From assembly GCA_030737875.1 (NCBI GenBank), contig CM060910.1, forward strand, positions 616,231,303 through 616,295,302: a stretch of DNA of 64,000 nucleotides, in the 5' to 3' direction. The notes below the pieces were generated by a model. It had not been told where the DNA came from and did not search any database. It was given only the letters and a program-made list of their open reading frames with translations. Position numbers and translations under genes: made by a program. This document shows positions 29,073-42,034 of this stretch, piece after piece (positions within the stretch are counted from its first letter, which is position 1; each line of letters starts with the position of its first letter). The stretch is from Allium sativum (Eukaryota > Streptophyta > Magnoliopsida > Asparagales > Amaryllidaceae).

Positions 29073-31954
29073 TGACACGATATGGATTTCGCTTGGACCT
29101 AATCGATCACTAAATCGACCAAGACCTTTCAAAACCTGGATACACTAACTCTGGGCATACAACACATCAGAACAAATAACAGAAGACTTTTATAAACATC
29201 ATAATAATGTTACATCAGAGTATATCGAAATATAATACAATGGAAGATTAAATTTACAATAAATGTAATACAATGCAGCAGAAACAAATAAACTAACACA
29301 GCGGAAGACTACCAATGCTCTGGACACAACTTTAAGCTTCGATCCAGAATCCTGCTAAATGAAATAATCTGCAAAACTAAACTACTAACTGCCCATGTGG
29401 AAAACATGGGCACCTAATGTTTAGGCGAAAACAATAAACTCCAGGTCAGTTATGAGACTGGTGTGAGAGCTCAAAACAGTTATTAAACTTATTTAATAAT
29501 AAGACAAATCACAGGACCATGCCGCTAACGCGGAACGAGTTTACACCTATGAATGCCAGTGCATAAATAATAATTAGTAATATAGATATTGATCTACTAT
29601 GCATCAACCAACATGTAATATCCTAATCAACCCATTTAGATTAATCACCCCACTTAGATTTTCCAAATCCAATTCAATTTACAGAAATAATTCCTTTGGA
29701 CTTTATTTCCCGATTTCTATTTCAAATCATTTGAAATACATATCTAACTTTTATATCAAGTAGATTTCACTTCGGGATCTCAAACCAAATCATTTGGAAA
29801 TATGAATTCCAAAACATAACAGTGCATACAAACAAGTATGCAACCAAATATCGGGAATCTTCCCTCAGACAGGGCAGTAAGCGCCCCTCCAACTCGATGT
29901 ATACATATATACATATACATAAATATATATAATATATATATGCACCACCCACGTATGGAGTGGGCTACACTGCTGACCACTCACCCTAAGGCACTGGATC
30001 CAGCCCATACTTTTAGTCTCTTCCGGGTCACCCGCATCTTTAGCCACACACTAAATCATTTCATATCCCGAAGCAAGGAAAATCATTTCACAACACAATA
30101 GTCACAGGTACTTTCAAACTATAATACTTCACATCAACAATTCACACATGTGATCAATCACTATTGATCACATAACCTTTGAGCTCGTATGTCTCAAAGA
30201 AGGGTGTTAAGCAAGAGAATAAATTCTCCGCCACTAAACAAATACATCATTAATAACAACTAATCGAATATGTGATGAACTACAATGTAAAACCATAATA
30301 CATTTCCAAATCATTTCGAAATCATCGGGTTTTAGCCCTTGAAACCCTTTCTATTTTATAAAACATTTTTATAAAACATTCCGTGTCCAAAATCGGGAAA
30401 ACATTTCTTTTCGCTTAAGAAAATTATCATTTCAAAAATCATTCATTAAATTTGAAATGAACTCAACATTGCTCAACACCTTATAGTCAAATCGTGAAGT
30501 GTTTCATAAGGCGTTAGCACACAGACATTTCTACCCAACCCAATGCTAAATATAAAAGCATATTTTTCTCATAAACTGGTCGAGCACAATCCAAACAATC
30601 AATCAATCACAATCATGAATATCAACAACCAAGTGAATTTGGTTTAATCACATCAAACGTTTTGGTACATTCAATTACTATTTATTCATTCACAATCTAA
30701 TTAAAGATTTATTCAAACTCCAATTGGTTTCAACCTCTAAAATCATTTCTTATTGATTGTTCAACTTTCTGGAAATTAATCCTGCTTTTACTCGGGTTAA
30801 AGAACTAATGTCATTTAAACACAGTTCATGACAAACCAAAAATTCAATTTCAATTAAATTCCAATTAAATATTAATTAATTGGTAAACTTCATTAAATCT
30901 TAATTAAAAGATTTAATCTTTTCTCAATTGGGTTTAAGAACAGTGTTAATGAAGACACCATTCACGACAAACCCAAAATCCAATTTGATATTAAATACAA
31001 GGCTCTGAATAGAAAATAATATTGGCTCACATTCAATATCAAATTCTGAAATCAACAAATATCGTTTAGGAATAAGGATATCAATATCTTCCAAATTCCC
31101 ACAATAATATCCATATAATCACGCAATCCAATATCGAAATATTCCAAAGATTATTTCTAATCAAATCCATTCCAATTTATATATTGGAAATTTCTGGTTA
31201 TATTAAAACCCTTTCCAAATCCAATTTATTTATTTAAAAATTATTAGATTATTAATCTAGTTAATAACTAGTTCAATTCGATAAAAATATATGTTTATCT
31301 TTTCAAATATGGAATTTTTCATCCTAATTCTTTCCAAATCATTTATTATGATTTTACACAAGTTACTGATATTTTTAATAATTTTATCAAGGCCCGTTCA
31401 CTCGATTTCCATAAACGGTCATCGAACTGCATTTACAGCGACCTTTTCCAAATTTGATTTGGACATAATTCCAAATCCAACCATTAGATTTTAAATCTCC
31501 TATATTCGTTGGAAAGCTCTTTTTGATATGAACCCAACTGTTCCAGTTTTAGGAGAATCCGACGGTCGGATCTCCCGTTACGTCCATTTGAAGTTAATGG
31601 TCCAAATTCGCGAACGGTCGTTGTGCGGCGCGTTCTATTCAGGCCATTAATATATATGTAATATATATATATATATAATATACTTCTTCGATTTCCATTT
31701 AAAACATATTTTATAAATTGTTTTAAATTCGTTTCAAAAATGATTTCAACTTCCATTTCAGTTTTTAATCAAAATTGAATATTCCATTAAATGACAATTT
31801 TATTCATCTCATATATATGTTAAAAATAACATTTTTAACGATCTAATAATCATTTCAATACACGCCCACTTTATATATCGCATATATAAGCTAAAAATAA
31901 TATTTTTAGCAAACAAATATTTTTCACATCGCATATATAGATTTTATACATTGC

Positions 31955-31986
<32 letters not shown>

Positions 31987-34221
31987 TCACATCGCATATA
32001 TATTATTTTCACATCGTGTGTATATATATTTTTCACATTTCATATATATATATTATTTTCATACTTCATATATATATATTATTTTCATACTTCATATTTT
32101 TTTTCCACATTTTATATATATTATTTTACATTTCATATATATATATAATTTCCGTTTCAAATATATATTATTTCATTTCATATATATATATATATATATA
32201 TAATTCACATTTCATATATATATATATTATTCATTTCATATATATATATATATAATTTCCATTTCATATATATATATATATATATTATTTTCATTTTATA
32301 TATATATTATTTTCATTTCATGTATATATTTATCATTCACTTCAAATGTATATTATTATTCGCTTCAAATATATTTTATTCACATTTCATATATATATAT
32401 ATATATATAATTTCCATTTCATATGTGTATATTATTTTCATTTTATATATATATATATATTATTTTCATTTCATATATATATATATATATTATTTTCATT
32501 TCATATAAATATTATTTTGTACATCAAAATCACAATCACAACACAATCAAATAAATCATCCATAGTCTATGAACGACAGGGAGGTGATATAAAAGAAAAT
32601 AAACAACTGTACAAAAATTTATAGTGAGAGAAGTTCTCACAGTGGTCGGTTTCGAAATCGTTATTAAAACAATTATTTTAATTAAATTAAACCCGATGTT
32701 TAATTTAACCAAAATTTGTAGCTGCTTCCAATCTTCTTCTAGTCAATTCTGAAATGTTGTGCTCGTCAAAATGGTTCCAACAAACTTGAGTTTGTCGATT
32801 TCTGTTTCCGTATGAAAAAGTTACAAGGATTTAAACATTGAACATTTTATTAAATAATTAATTATATAATTTGTGCTTAGTCAACCTTAATTAAGAAAAT
32901 AAGGCCACTGTTAAACGGTTTCTTCTTCATCGTTCTATTTCTTGTTGCCCTTCCAGAAAGAAACCCACGCATTCCATCCTAGGGTTTAAAACAGCGCCTC
33001 CTCCAGTTGATCGAACGACGATCTGACGCCGGCGCTGGAAGCGCGCATTCCCCCTCTAACTTCGCCTCTGACGCCCGTGCAATTCGAGGCAACACCGTGC
33101 TCTGAAAATTCCGGCGAGCATTGCGGTGTTAAGACCCAAGTCCGACCTCATCGTGAAACAATTCCTGATCACAACCGTTGATAAGGTGGATCTTGCCTTG
33201 TTCTTGATTTTTTGCTTTAGGAATTTTCACATTATACTGATCGTATTGAGAGATCTGCTTGGAGAAGCTCTCGAGCGATTTCCACCCTCCAGGAGATGAA
33301 TAGCGGCGTGACAGAAATTGCGAACTAGGGTTTTTGTACTTATATATATATATTTTATTACTATTTAATTCGTAAAATTGACTTTTTGCATACGAACTAC
33401 AAACAAATCCCAATGACCATCGTTCCTAGCTAAATACCCCCATTCCAAACACATTGGGATATGTTTCGTATGCCAATTCTAATGTTCTGATTAGTTTTCT
33501 TTAAATTAAAATATAAATCGATATAAATTAAATTTGAACGCACATTTTAATTTACCGGGTACATATACTGACTCCAAAATTTCCCAAAAAATAAATCTAG
33601 CTATGTTTTGACGATACGGTTCTAACAAAACTAATTTTGTCTAATTTAGAGACTGTTTGAAAAATGGTCATTTTATAGTCGATTAAATTCAAACTAAAAT
33701 TACCAAACATGTTTAAATTTACTACACTCACGTATTAGTTTCAAAAAATATGAATTTTGGTATTTAGCAATAATTTTACATTCCGGATCCAACAAAAATG
33801 GTCTCATTGAAAACGGAGGTCGTTTGCATAATTGTTATTTTTAAGGGCTATATATTATATAAATTCCATTTCGACTATTTTGAATTTTTAACTGGACATA
33901 ACTTTTTATTCCCATTATGAAATCTGGATTTTTCACATTCATTGGAAAGATATTTTCAAACAGATTCAAATATTTCTGGTTTTACTGAAATCCGATTTAT
34001 TTTGTATCCTGTACATTGATTTGAAATTTGAAATCAAATTTTCAAACTACCGTGCCATTTTAGGCTCGTTTTATAATTAAAATAAATTTATTCGTATTAA
34101 CTTTGATTTAAATAAATTTTTAGTCGTTATTGTTTAAAATAAATCATTTTAAATATTCAAAATCCATTAAAATTGCCAAAATAAAAATTTTAAATTGGTT
34201 CCGATTTTCCAGGTTGTTACA
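29073..34221 (-). repeat. 3' LTR of element X (5149 bp)
   Basis: Carries a small hairpin motif (29522-29533), the TCCGAC-G-GTCGGA palindrome (31557-31569), a TA-rich array (31955-32520), a CTAGGGTTT-containing leader near 32980-33330 and AT-rich U3. It has about 1.8 kb more than the 5' LTR, between about 30155 and 31915. No credible protein; open frames over the TA array are repeats. Confidence 0.9.
31955..32520 (-). repeat. Punctuated (TA)n array in X 3' LTR
   Basis: TATATATA runs broken at fairly regular intervals by ttttcattt or attttcacttc motifs, about 20 blocks. It produces Tyr/Ile/Phe-rich pseudo-ORFs. The companion is at 36170-36645. Confidence 0.88.
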
Positions 34222-35026
34222 ATCTCCTTCGCTTAAAATCTTTTCATCCTCGAAAAGGAACGGAGCTGAAAGTTGTTTAACTAATCAACTCAACTTTCAT
34301 TTTGGCTTTAATTCTTCAACTTTTCAGTTTCTAAGAATTTTCCAATTCTTCCAAAATTTGGCTAACACCCTAAATTTTTGAAAAATTTCGCCATAACCTC
34401 CTTTGTACGGGGAGACATTTAAAACCACAACTTGCCACACAGGGCCCTTATCATCCAGAAAAGAAAAAGAGAAAACTAAGCGGCTAGCCAATCGGCTCAT
34501 AAAATCATCCAAACCCAAGAAAATAGTAAGCATGTACCTATTTGTCAGGCATACAATTTTATTCCTCTTCTCTAGCCTCCTTGCTATGAGCTATTCTCAC
34601 GTATATATGTACATATATGCAATTCCAAATAATTTTCAATTCAGTTCAATATTTGATTTAATTTGGCTTAATTTAACTTTTGTTCTCATGTTGGTTGAAT
34701 GAATAATCAAACAACACAATCAACAATCAGTTAGTTGATTAGCTTTTCAAACATATAACTTTAATATATACTCAAAACCATATTTTTAAAACCAGATTAT
34801 ATATATAATCACAAATACGTTATTAATAAACTTATCACTCTCAACTCATTCTAGGGCATTACTAACTCCATCTCTGATGAGTCACTCATTCAAGAATGCT
34901 ACTGATTCTATCTCTAATGAGGATTCTTCAATAGGATATTACTAATCCTACCTCTGATGAGTCTTCTATTCTTTTCTGAAGAGTTGTACCCCAAAGATTT
35001 AAGTTAACCAAAACTTTGATACCATC
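34222..35026 (-). other. Element X interior: PPT, leader and PBS only
   Basis: The minus-strand PPT is GCGAAGGAGAT next to 34221. The PBS TGGTATCAAAG lies at 35024-35014 (first 8 bases match tRNA-iMet). No gag, protease or RT. The part 34377-34640 (caaattttcgccataacctcc, gcggctagccaa) also occurs inside the X-family LTR at 61045-61290. 34840-34970 has three degenerate repeats of a ctgatgagtc/tactaatcctacctc motif. Confidence 0.75.
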
Positions 35027-35864
35027 TGACACGATACGGATTTCGCTCGGACCTAATCGATCACTAAATCGACCAAGACCTTTCAAAACCCGGATAAGCT
35101 GACTCTGGGCATATAACACATCAGAACAAATAACAGAAGACTTTTATAAACATCATAATAATGTTATATCAAAGTACAAAATATATCAGAGTATATCGAA
35201 ATATAATACAGTGGAAGATTAAATTTACAATAAATGTAATACAATGCAGGGAAATAAATAAACTAACACGACGGAAGACTATCAATGCTCTGGACATAGC
35301 TTCAAGCTTCGATCCAGAGTCCTGCTAAATGAAATAATTTGCAAAATTACACTACTGACTGCCCATGTGGAAAATATGGGCACCCAGAGTTTAGGCGAAA
35401 ACAATAAACTCCAGGCCAGTCATGGGACTGGTCTGAGAACTCAAAACAATTATTAAACTTATTTAATAATAAGACAAATCACAGGACCATGCCGCTAACG
35501 CGGAACGGGTTTACCCCCATGAATGCCAGTGCATAAACAATAATCAGTAATATAGATTTGGATCTACTATGCATCAATGAACATGCAATATCCAAATCTA
35601 CCCATTTAGATTAATCACCCCACTTAGATTTTCCAAATCCAATTCAATTTACAGAAATTATTCCGTTCGACTTCATTTCCTAATTTCTATTTCAAATCAT
35701 TTGAAATATATATCTAACTTTTATATCAAAGTAGATTTCACTTCGGGATCTCAAACCAAATCATTTGAAAATATGAATTCCAAAACATAACAGTGCATAC
35801 AAACAAGTATGCAACCAAATATTGGGAATCTTCCCTTAGACAGGAAAGTAAGAGCCCCTCCAAC

Positions 35865-35905
<41 letters not shown>

Positions 35906-36184
35906 CACACACGTATGGAGCAGGCTACACTGCTGACCACTCACCCTAAGGCACTGGATCCAGCCCATACTTTTAGTCTCTTCCGGGTTACCCGCATCTT
36001 TAGCCACATACTAAATCATTTCATATCTCGAAGTAGGGAAAATCATTTCACAACACAATAATCACAAGTACTTTCAAACTATAATACTTCACATCAGCAA
36101 TTCACACATATGATCAACCACTATATATTTTTCAAATCGCATATACAGATTTTATACATCGCATAAATATATATATTCACATCG

Positions 36185-36215
<31 letters not shown>

Positions 36216-38353
36216 TTCACATCGTGTGTGTATATATATATTTTTCACATTTCATATATATATATATATATTATTTTCATACTTCATATATATATATATA
36301 TATATATTGTTTTCATACTTCATATATATATTTTTCACGTTTCATATATATGTTATTTTACATTTCATGTATATATATTTTCCATTTTAAATATATATTA
36401 TTTTCATTTCATATATATATTATTCACATTTCATATATATATATATATTTTCCATTTCATATATATATTATTTTCATTTCATATATATATATTTATCATT
36501 CACTTCAAATATATTTTATTATTCACTTCAAATATATATTATTTACATTTCATAATTTCCATTTCATATATATATATATATTATTTTCATTTCATATATA
36601 TTTTTTATTTTCATTTCGTATATATATATATATATATATATGTTATTTTGTACATCACAATCACAACACAATCAAATAAATCATCCATGGTCTATGAACG
36701 ACAGGGAGGTGATATAACAAAAAAAAATAACTGTACAAAAATTTATAGTGAGAGAAGTTCTCAAAGTGGTCGGTTTCGAAATCGTTATTAAAACGATTAT
36801 TTTAATTAAATTAAACCCAATGTTTAATTTAATCAAAATTTGCAGCTGCTTCCAATCTTCTTCTAGTAAGTTCTGAAATGTTGTGCTCCTCAAGACGGTT
36901 CCAAAAAACCTAAGTTTGTTGATTTCTGTTTCCGTATGAAAAAGATACAAGGATTTAAACATTGAACATTTTATTAAATAATTAATTATATAATTTGTGC
37001 TTAGTCAACCTTAATTAAGAAAATAAGGCCACTGTTAAACGGTTCCTTCTTCATCATTGTATTTCGCGTTGCCCTTCCAAAAAGAAACCCACGCATTCCA
37101 TCCTAGGGTTTAAAACAGCGCCTCCTCCAGTTGATCGAACGACGATCTGACGCCGGCGCTGGAAGCACGCATTCCCCCACTAACTTCACCTCTGACGGCG
37201 TGCAATTTGAGGGAACACTGTGCTCTGAAAATTTCGGCGAGCGCTGTGGTGTTGTGACCCAATTCCGACCTCGTCGTGAAACAATTCCTAATCACCACCG
37301 TTGATAATGTGGATCTTGCCTTGTTCTTGATTTTTGCTTTAGGAATTTTCACATTGTACTGATCGGATTGAGAGAGCTACTTGGAGAAGCTCTCGAGCGA
37401 TTTCCGCCCTCCAGGAGAAGAACATCGGCGTGACTGAAATTGTGAGCTAGGGTTTTTGGAAAAAATGTGTATTTATATATATTTTTATTACTATTTAATT
37501 CGTAAAATTGTCTTTTTTGCATACGAACTCCAAACAAATCCCAACGACCATCGTTCCTAGCTAAATACCCCCATTCCAAACACATTGGGATATATTTCAT
37601 AAGCCAATTCTAATGTTTTGATTAGTTTTTCTTTAAATTAAAATATAAATCAATATAAATTAAATTTGAACGCACATTTTAATTTACCGGATACATATAC
37701 TGACTCCACAAATTCCCGAAAAATAAATCTAGCTATGTTTTGACGATACAGTTCTAACAAAACTAATTTCGTCGAATTTGGAGACTGTTTGAAAAATGGT
37801 CATTTTTCAGTCGATTAAATTCAAACTAAAATTACCAAATGTGTTTAAATTTACTACGCTCACGTATTATTTTCTAAAATTATGAATTTTGGAATCTAGC
37901 AATAATTTTACATTCCGGATCCAACAAAAGTGGTCTCGTTGAAAACGGAGGTCGTTTGCATAATTGCAATTTTTAAGGGCTATATATTATATAAATTCCA
38001 TAGCGACTATTCTGAATTTTCAACTGGAAATAACTTTTTATTCCCATTATGAAATCTGGATTTTTCACATTTGTTGGAAAGATATTTTTAAATAGATTCA
38101 AATATTTTTGATTTTACTGAAATCCAATTTATTTTGACTCCTGTACATTCATTTGAATTTTGAAATCGAATTTTCAAACTATCGCGCCATTTTAGGCTCG
38201 TTTTATAATTAAAATAAATTTATTCATTTTAACTTCGATTTAAATAAATTTTTAGTCGTTATTATTTAAAATAAATCAGTTTAAATATTCAAAATCCATT
38301 AAAATTGCCAAAATAAAAAATTTAAATTGGTTCCGATTTTACTGGTTGTTAAA
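35027..38353 (-). repeat. 5' LTR of element X (3327 bp, internally deleted)
   Basis: Homologous to 29073-34221 at both ends, but it jumps from the equivalent of about 30155 to about 31915 near 36120, losing about 1.8 kb. It contains (TA)n runs at 35866-35902 and 36170-36645. Confidence 0.9.
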
Positions 38354-39057
38354 CCTTCTGCCTTGCTTCAACTCAAAAAACTTCTTAAAGAGCATCGACT
38401 TCTGGACCGTATAATGAACTTACCCTCAAACTTAATTCTAAACCGATCCCAAGTAATATGGTCCTATGGAGTCTCTAAATTAATAGAGTTCCACTAATCC
38501 ATTGCTTGACTTGCAGCTACCTTGACGCAAGATTCCTTTTAGTTGCATCGTCAATCCTAAATCTTCGAAAATCCGAACAAAAGTATCTAACCAGTTTTGA
38601 ATCTCAACAGTACGTTCCGTATCAACAAATGCTTTGCCACCCAGAGAAGTATAATCCTTGTAGAGCTTCGCGAAATTGACAATCTTAGGTGCCTACATAG
38701 GAACACAACGTTCTACTACCGCTCTTGGAGTGGGCATCCTTCTCATGATCGCTGCCATCATGGCCTCGAATATAGTAGGATAATTGGGTGTACAAGTTGC
38801 AGCTCCTTATTGGTTATCCTCGTCTACCCTCCAGTAGCAGGCTCATCCCTAACAACATGTCTCGATGTTTGTCGATTCATTCTCTATCTGAAACGAGAAT
38901 GACCGATACACATTAGAGAAATGACGCATTGGTATTCAAGTTCTTACTAACCTACTAAACTATATATTATAATATAGTAATCATCCATTAAAAACTACAA
39001 GCACATCTCCCATATGCTTTTATGCTCGTAAACTTTGGGTAAAACCGATTAACCAAA
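38354..39057 (-). pseudogene. Element G gag N-terminal part and leader
   Basis: The minus strand gives ITWDRFRIKFEGKFI near 38475-38430 and, after a frameshift, KFFELKQGRR at 38383-38354, the classic capsid-domain motif, interrupted by X right after QGRR. Upstream to the PBS no start can be assigned. The 38597-38902 plus-strand open frame is a shadow. Confidence 0.8.
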
Positions 39058-39069
39058 GATCTGATACCA
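39058..39069 (-). other. Primer-binding site of element G
   Basis: Minus strand TGGTATCAGATC, 10 of 12 bases of the tRNA-iMet PBS, 2 bp from the LTR edge at 39072. Confidence 0.8.
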
Positions 39070-39071
39070 AA

Positions 39072-41792
39072 TGTGAGGACTTCCCCCATATATCCTGAGC
39101 CAAACTAAGAAGGAGTGCGTTGTATACTGTGTTAGGCCGATATGGAATGATCATCAAAGAAGAATAGCTCGAAATAAACCTGTCGCATAACTCACAACAC
39201 ATGGATAACGTAGAACAGTGAAATATACAAAATGATATAATAGTGAAGCATAACATAATAGAAACTCAAATCTCTATAACATCTCAAAGCCACCAGTACA
39301 AACTAACAACATAAATGAGTAATCCGTACATCAGGCCTCACTACATATCTCTTAGAGTATCCATAAAATATCAACAGATAGCAGAAATAACAAAACATCT
39401 ATATAGTAAGTAGTAGTAATACGCCATCCTCCTGTTCGTCACCGCACAACATCATCGACACCCAAACCTACTAATGGCTATCTCGGTCTACTCACCATCA
39501 ATGTTGAAGAACAGACCAAGGTAATAAGAGGAAAACATAAAACCTTGAGTCAGACAACAGTCTTGTAAGCAATAAAATAATTAACAGTTACATATGCTAT
39601 ATGTGTATAGATGGTTCAATCATCAGATCCGTCTTAACGACCAAATGATTAACATAGGATAATCATCTATTATATGGTACTCTGGAATAGGAAAGGACAT
39701 CCATCAGTACCACTTCTCTCCTACAACCTACTGTGATAGCATACCCAGAGAGGGTAGAAAAGGAAACAGACAATCATCCATAACATCCAATATCCTAGCT
39801 ATCACCGACCAAAGCCTTGAATCCATTGATAATCGAATTTTCTTTCATCGGTCAAATGGGTTAATGGAAACCCCGATTCTAGTCAGACTGCCATACAACC
39901 TTCTAGTGTATGTTTGACTCAATCATCTAAGACAACTATATCACTCCTACCCGAGCTTGATCCAGGATACACGATCCTACCTTATCCTAATGGGTGTCCC
40001 CACGATACTCCTGCTTTGAGTACGCTAGAAACTTCGACAATCAACGATTCTTTGGCACTTCAAATCTGTCGAGCCTTCCTTCTCGACGATTTCTTCCATA
40101 GTTCAAGCTAATCCTCGAACAAATTCCATTATCATCCATGATTAACCCCTACCTTAGTCAACTCATCACTGTAATGAATCGTATATCATCCCACAACCAG
40201 TATCACATTAATCCGGCCCCGACCATTCATACTTGAGTTCACAATCGAAGCACTATCCATCTTTGAGTTGCACGTCGACCATCTAAAGTCCTTTCATCAT
40301 CCAACTTCATTAGCAACCCCTGGAAGATACCATAATCTAGCCCTCCAAACTTAATCCCCATCTGCCCTCATAAGGCAGATAGGTACCAATCCATTGACCA
40401 TGGACGGTACTGGTCCATAAACATAGCCAAAATTAGCTAAATGTTTACTTCTCTATGATCCTCTTTTCATGTGCTTCCTATCGGTCCAATATTAAAGCAT
40501 TTTAACCATTCAGATAAAACCTCTACCTGTCCATCATTGCACTTGAGTGATCAACCTTTGGCCTATCAAGATTTCATCCAAATCCTTCGAAAATTTGCAC
40601 CCAGCCTCGATTTACCACAATGATACTACGCTATAAAAATAAGTGCCATCTAACCAGTAGGCATGGATCGGTACTAATCCATCGAGCACGAAACGGTGCC
40701 AGTTCATATAATTAACGAGATTTGGCATGAAATTTTTCATGTTGCCTCTTTTCGTCTTCCAGAGCTCCTCTGCCAAGTTTCATCTAAATCCGATAATCCA
40801 AACCTCCGGTTTGCTCTGTTCTCCAACTAAGATCTGTGGCATACAATTCTAACAAACAATTCAAGCAACACATCCAATTCAATCAAAAAAAAACAGCGAT
40901 TCATCTGATCTTGATCATACAAACATGCACATATCATAAAACAATGGATCTTAACAAGAATTGGATATAAACATATGCAAAAACATGACTAAACTAACCA
41001 ATTGTCGGCTTATTGGATTAAATTAGGTTTTCCTAAGACGTCTAAATCCGTGTTAAACATATATGATATAATTTAGGTGAATTTAACATATATGATGTGA
41101 ATCAATCCTAATTTAATAATATAATATGTAGTATCCGTGTGAGAGATATCTATCACTCACTAATTTCTAGATCTCATGCAATACTGGTGAAATTAGATCT
41201 GAAACGCAGTAGAAAACCCCCAAAATCGATGCAATTATTATGATCTAATCTTCCTTTATGACGATCTAATGTCTAGATGCAATCTATGATGAGTAAGAAT
41301 GAATAGGATAGAGAAATTAGGGATTAGGTTGAGGCGAAGAATCATAGGCGCCCAACCTAATGTTTGAATGAAGAGAGAAACCCTAATTCTCTTCCTAAAC
41401 CCCTCTATTTATAGCTATAGTTCATTAGCTTAATGGGCTTGACTGATCAACTCATTAGCAGCTAATTAGTCTCCCTTAACAGGAACTGAAACCTTAAACA
41501 GTGATTCCTCCCAAATTGCTGAACCAAATCTTTCGTGTGACCACTTTACGGAATTGTAAACCACTATTCCGATCCAATGAGACTGATTTCAGTACTTGAT
41601 TCGATCCATATCAAAAGTTATAGCTAAAATAATATTTGTAAGGGAAACATGTTCATAAGTCGATTCGGTAAAAAGTATGGACATGTCTCACATCCCTATG
41701 GACAACATATTGAATTTTGAGAATGATCTGACTACTAAGGAATAAAATAATTATTTTACAATCCTCCGGTATGTAAAATACGGGTCATTACA
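39072..41792 (-). repeat. 5' LTR of element G (2721 bp)
   Basis: Minus-strand LTR beginning TGTAATGACCCG at 41792 and ending GTCCTCACA at 39072. Minus-strand TATA candidate CTATAAATAG at about 41415-41405 (plus ctatttatag), preceded by AT-rich U3. It contains the CAACCTAATC...CCCTAATTTCTC leader. No open frame of note. Confidence 0.82.
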
Positions 41793-42034
41793 TATATATA
41801 GATACACATATAGTTATATTATTCAAAATTCTATGATACACATAGACATCCAATAGAGTTCCATATAGTAGAAACTATATGATCTTCGAACGCAAACAAT
41901 AATGTTGACTGTGCTTCACTTTTGGTCGATTCACTTGGTTGTGTCATCAACTGTTTTCCTTTTCCTTTCCTTTTGAATGGTTGTATCTCCGTTTCAGTCT
42001 CCTCTTTGGTATTAGGAGATGGATCAAGGACCTT
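41793..42034 (-). pseudogene. Unassigned coding-like fragment
   Basis: The minus strand is open from the edge of LTR F (42032) to a stop at 41831, giving VLDPSPNTKEETETEIQPF, then KRKGKGKQLMTQPSES and ALLFAFEDHI-like residues. The basic KRKGKGK cluster suggests a nuclear or nucleic-acid-binding protein, but I recognise no family. The upstream part would be right of F and E, if it survives. Host exon or transposase tail are both possible. The leftmost 40 bp is (TA)-rich spacer. Confidence 0.3.

Larger units (their letters stand above)
29073..38353 (-). mobile_element. Element X: LTR element with 5.1 and 3.3 kb LTRs and an 0.8 kb interior
   Basis: The minus-strand 3' LTR is 29073-34221, the interior 34222-35026 and the 5' LTR 35027-38353, flanked by ccttc at 29068-29072 and 38354-38358. 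LTR ends are TGTAACAACC...ATCGTGTCA (the 5' LTR start has one mutation, TTTAACAACC). The interior has a PBS and PPT but no gag-pol, so it is a LARD-like non-autonomous element or a derivative by deletion. It lies within gag of G. Confidence 0.9.
26389..39071 (-). mobile_element. Element G internal region: degenerate Ty3/gypsy gag-pol, split by element X
   Basis: Minus-strand order from the PBS at 39058: leader, gag N-part, [X insertion with TSD], gag C-part with zinc knuckles, protease, RT, RNase H, and start of integrase, where the element breaks off at about 26389. All genes carry stops and frameshifts. The 5' LTR is 39072-41792; the 3' LTR is lost. Confidence 0.85.

Noticed and set aside
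29380..29440. Splice acceptor at the 3' end of the X LTR (TTAG|GTGCCC)
   Set aside because: The AG is not kept in the other X-family LTRs (CTGG, CTCGG), so no intron is proposed for this family.
31951..32624. Tyr/Ile-rich open frames over the TA arrays (also 36224-36791)
   Set aside because: Low-complexity translation of (TA)n with ttttca breaks; frame and length differ between copies of the same LTR.
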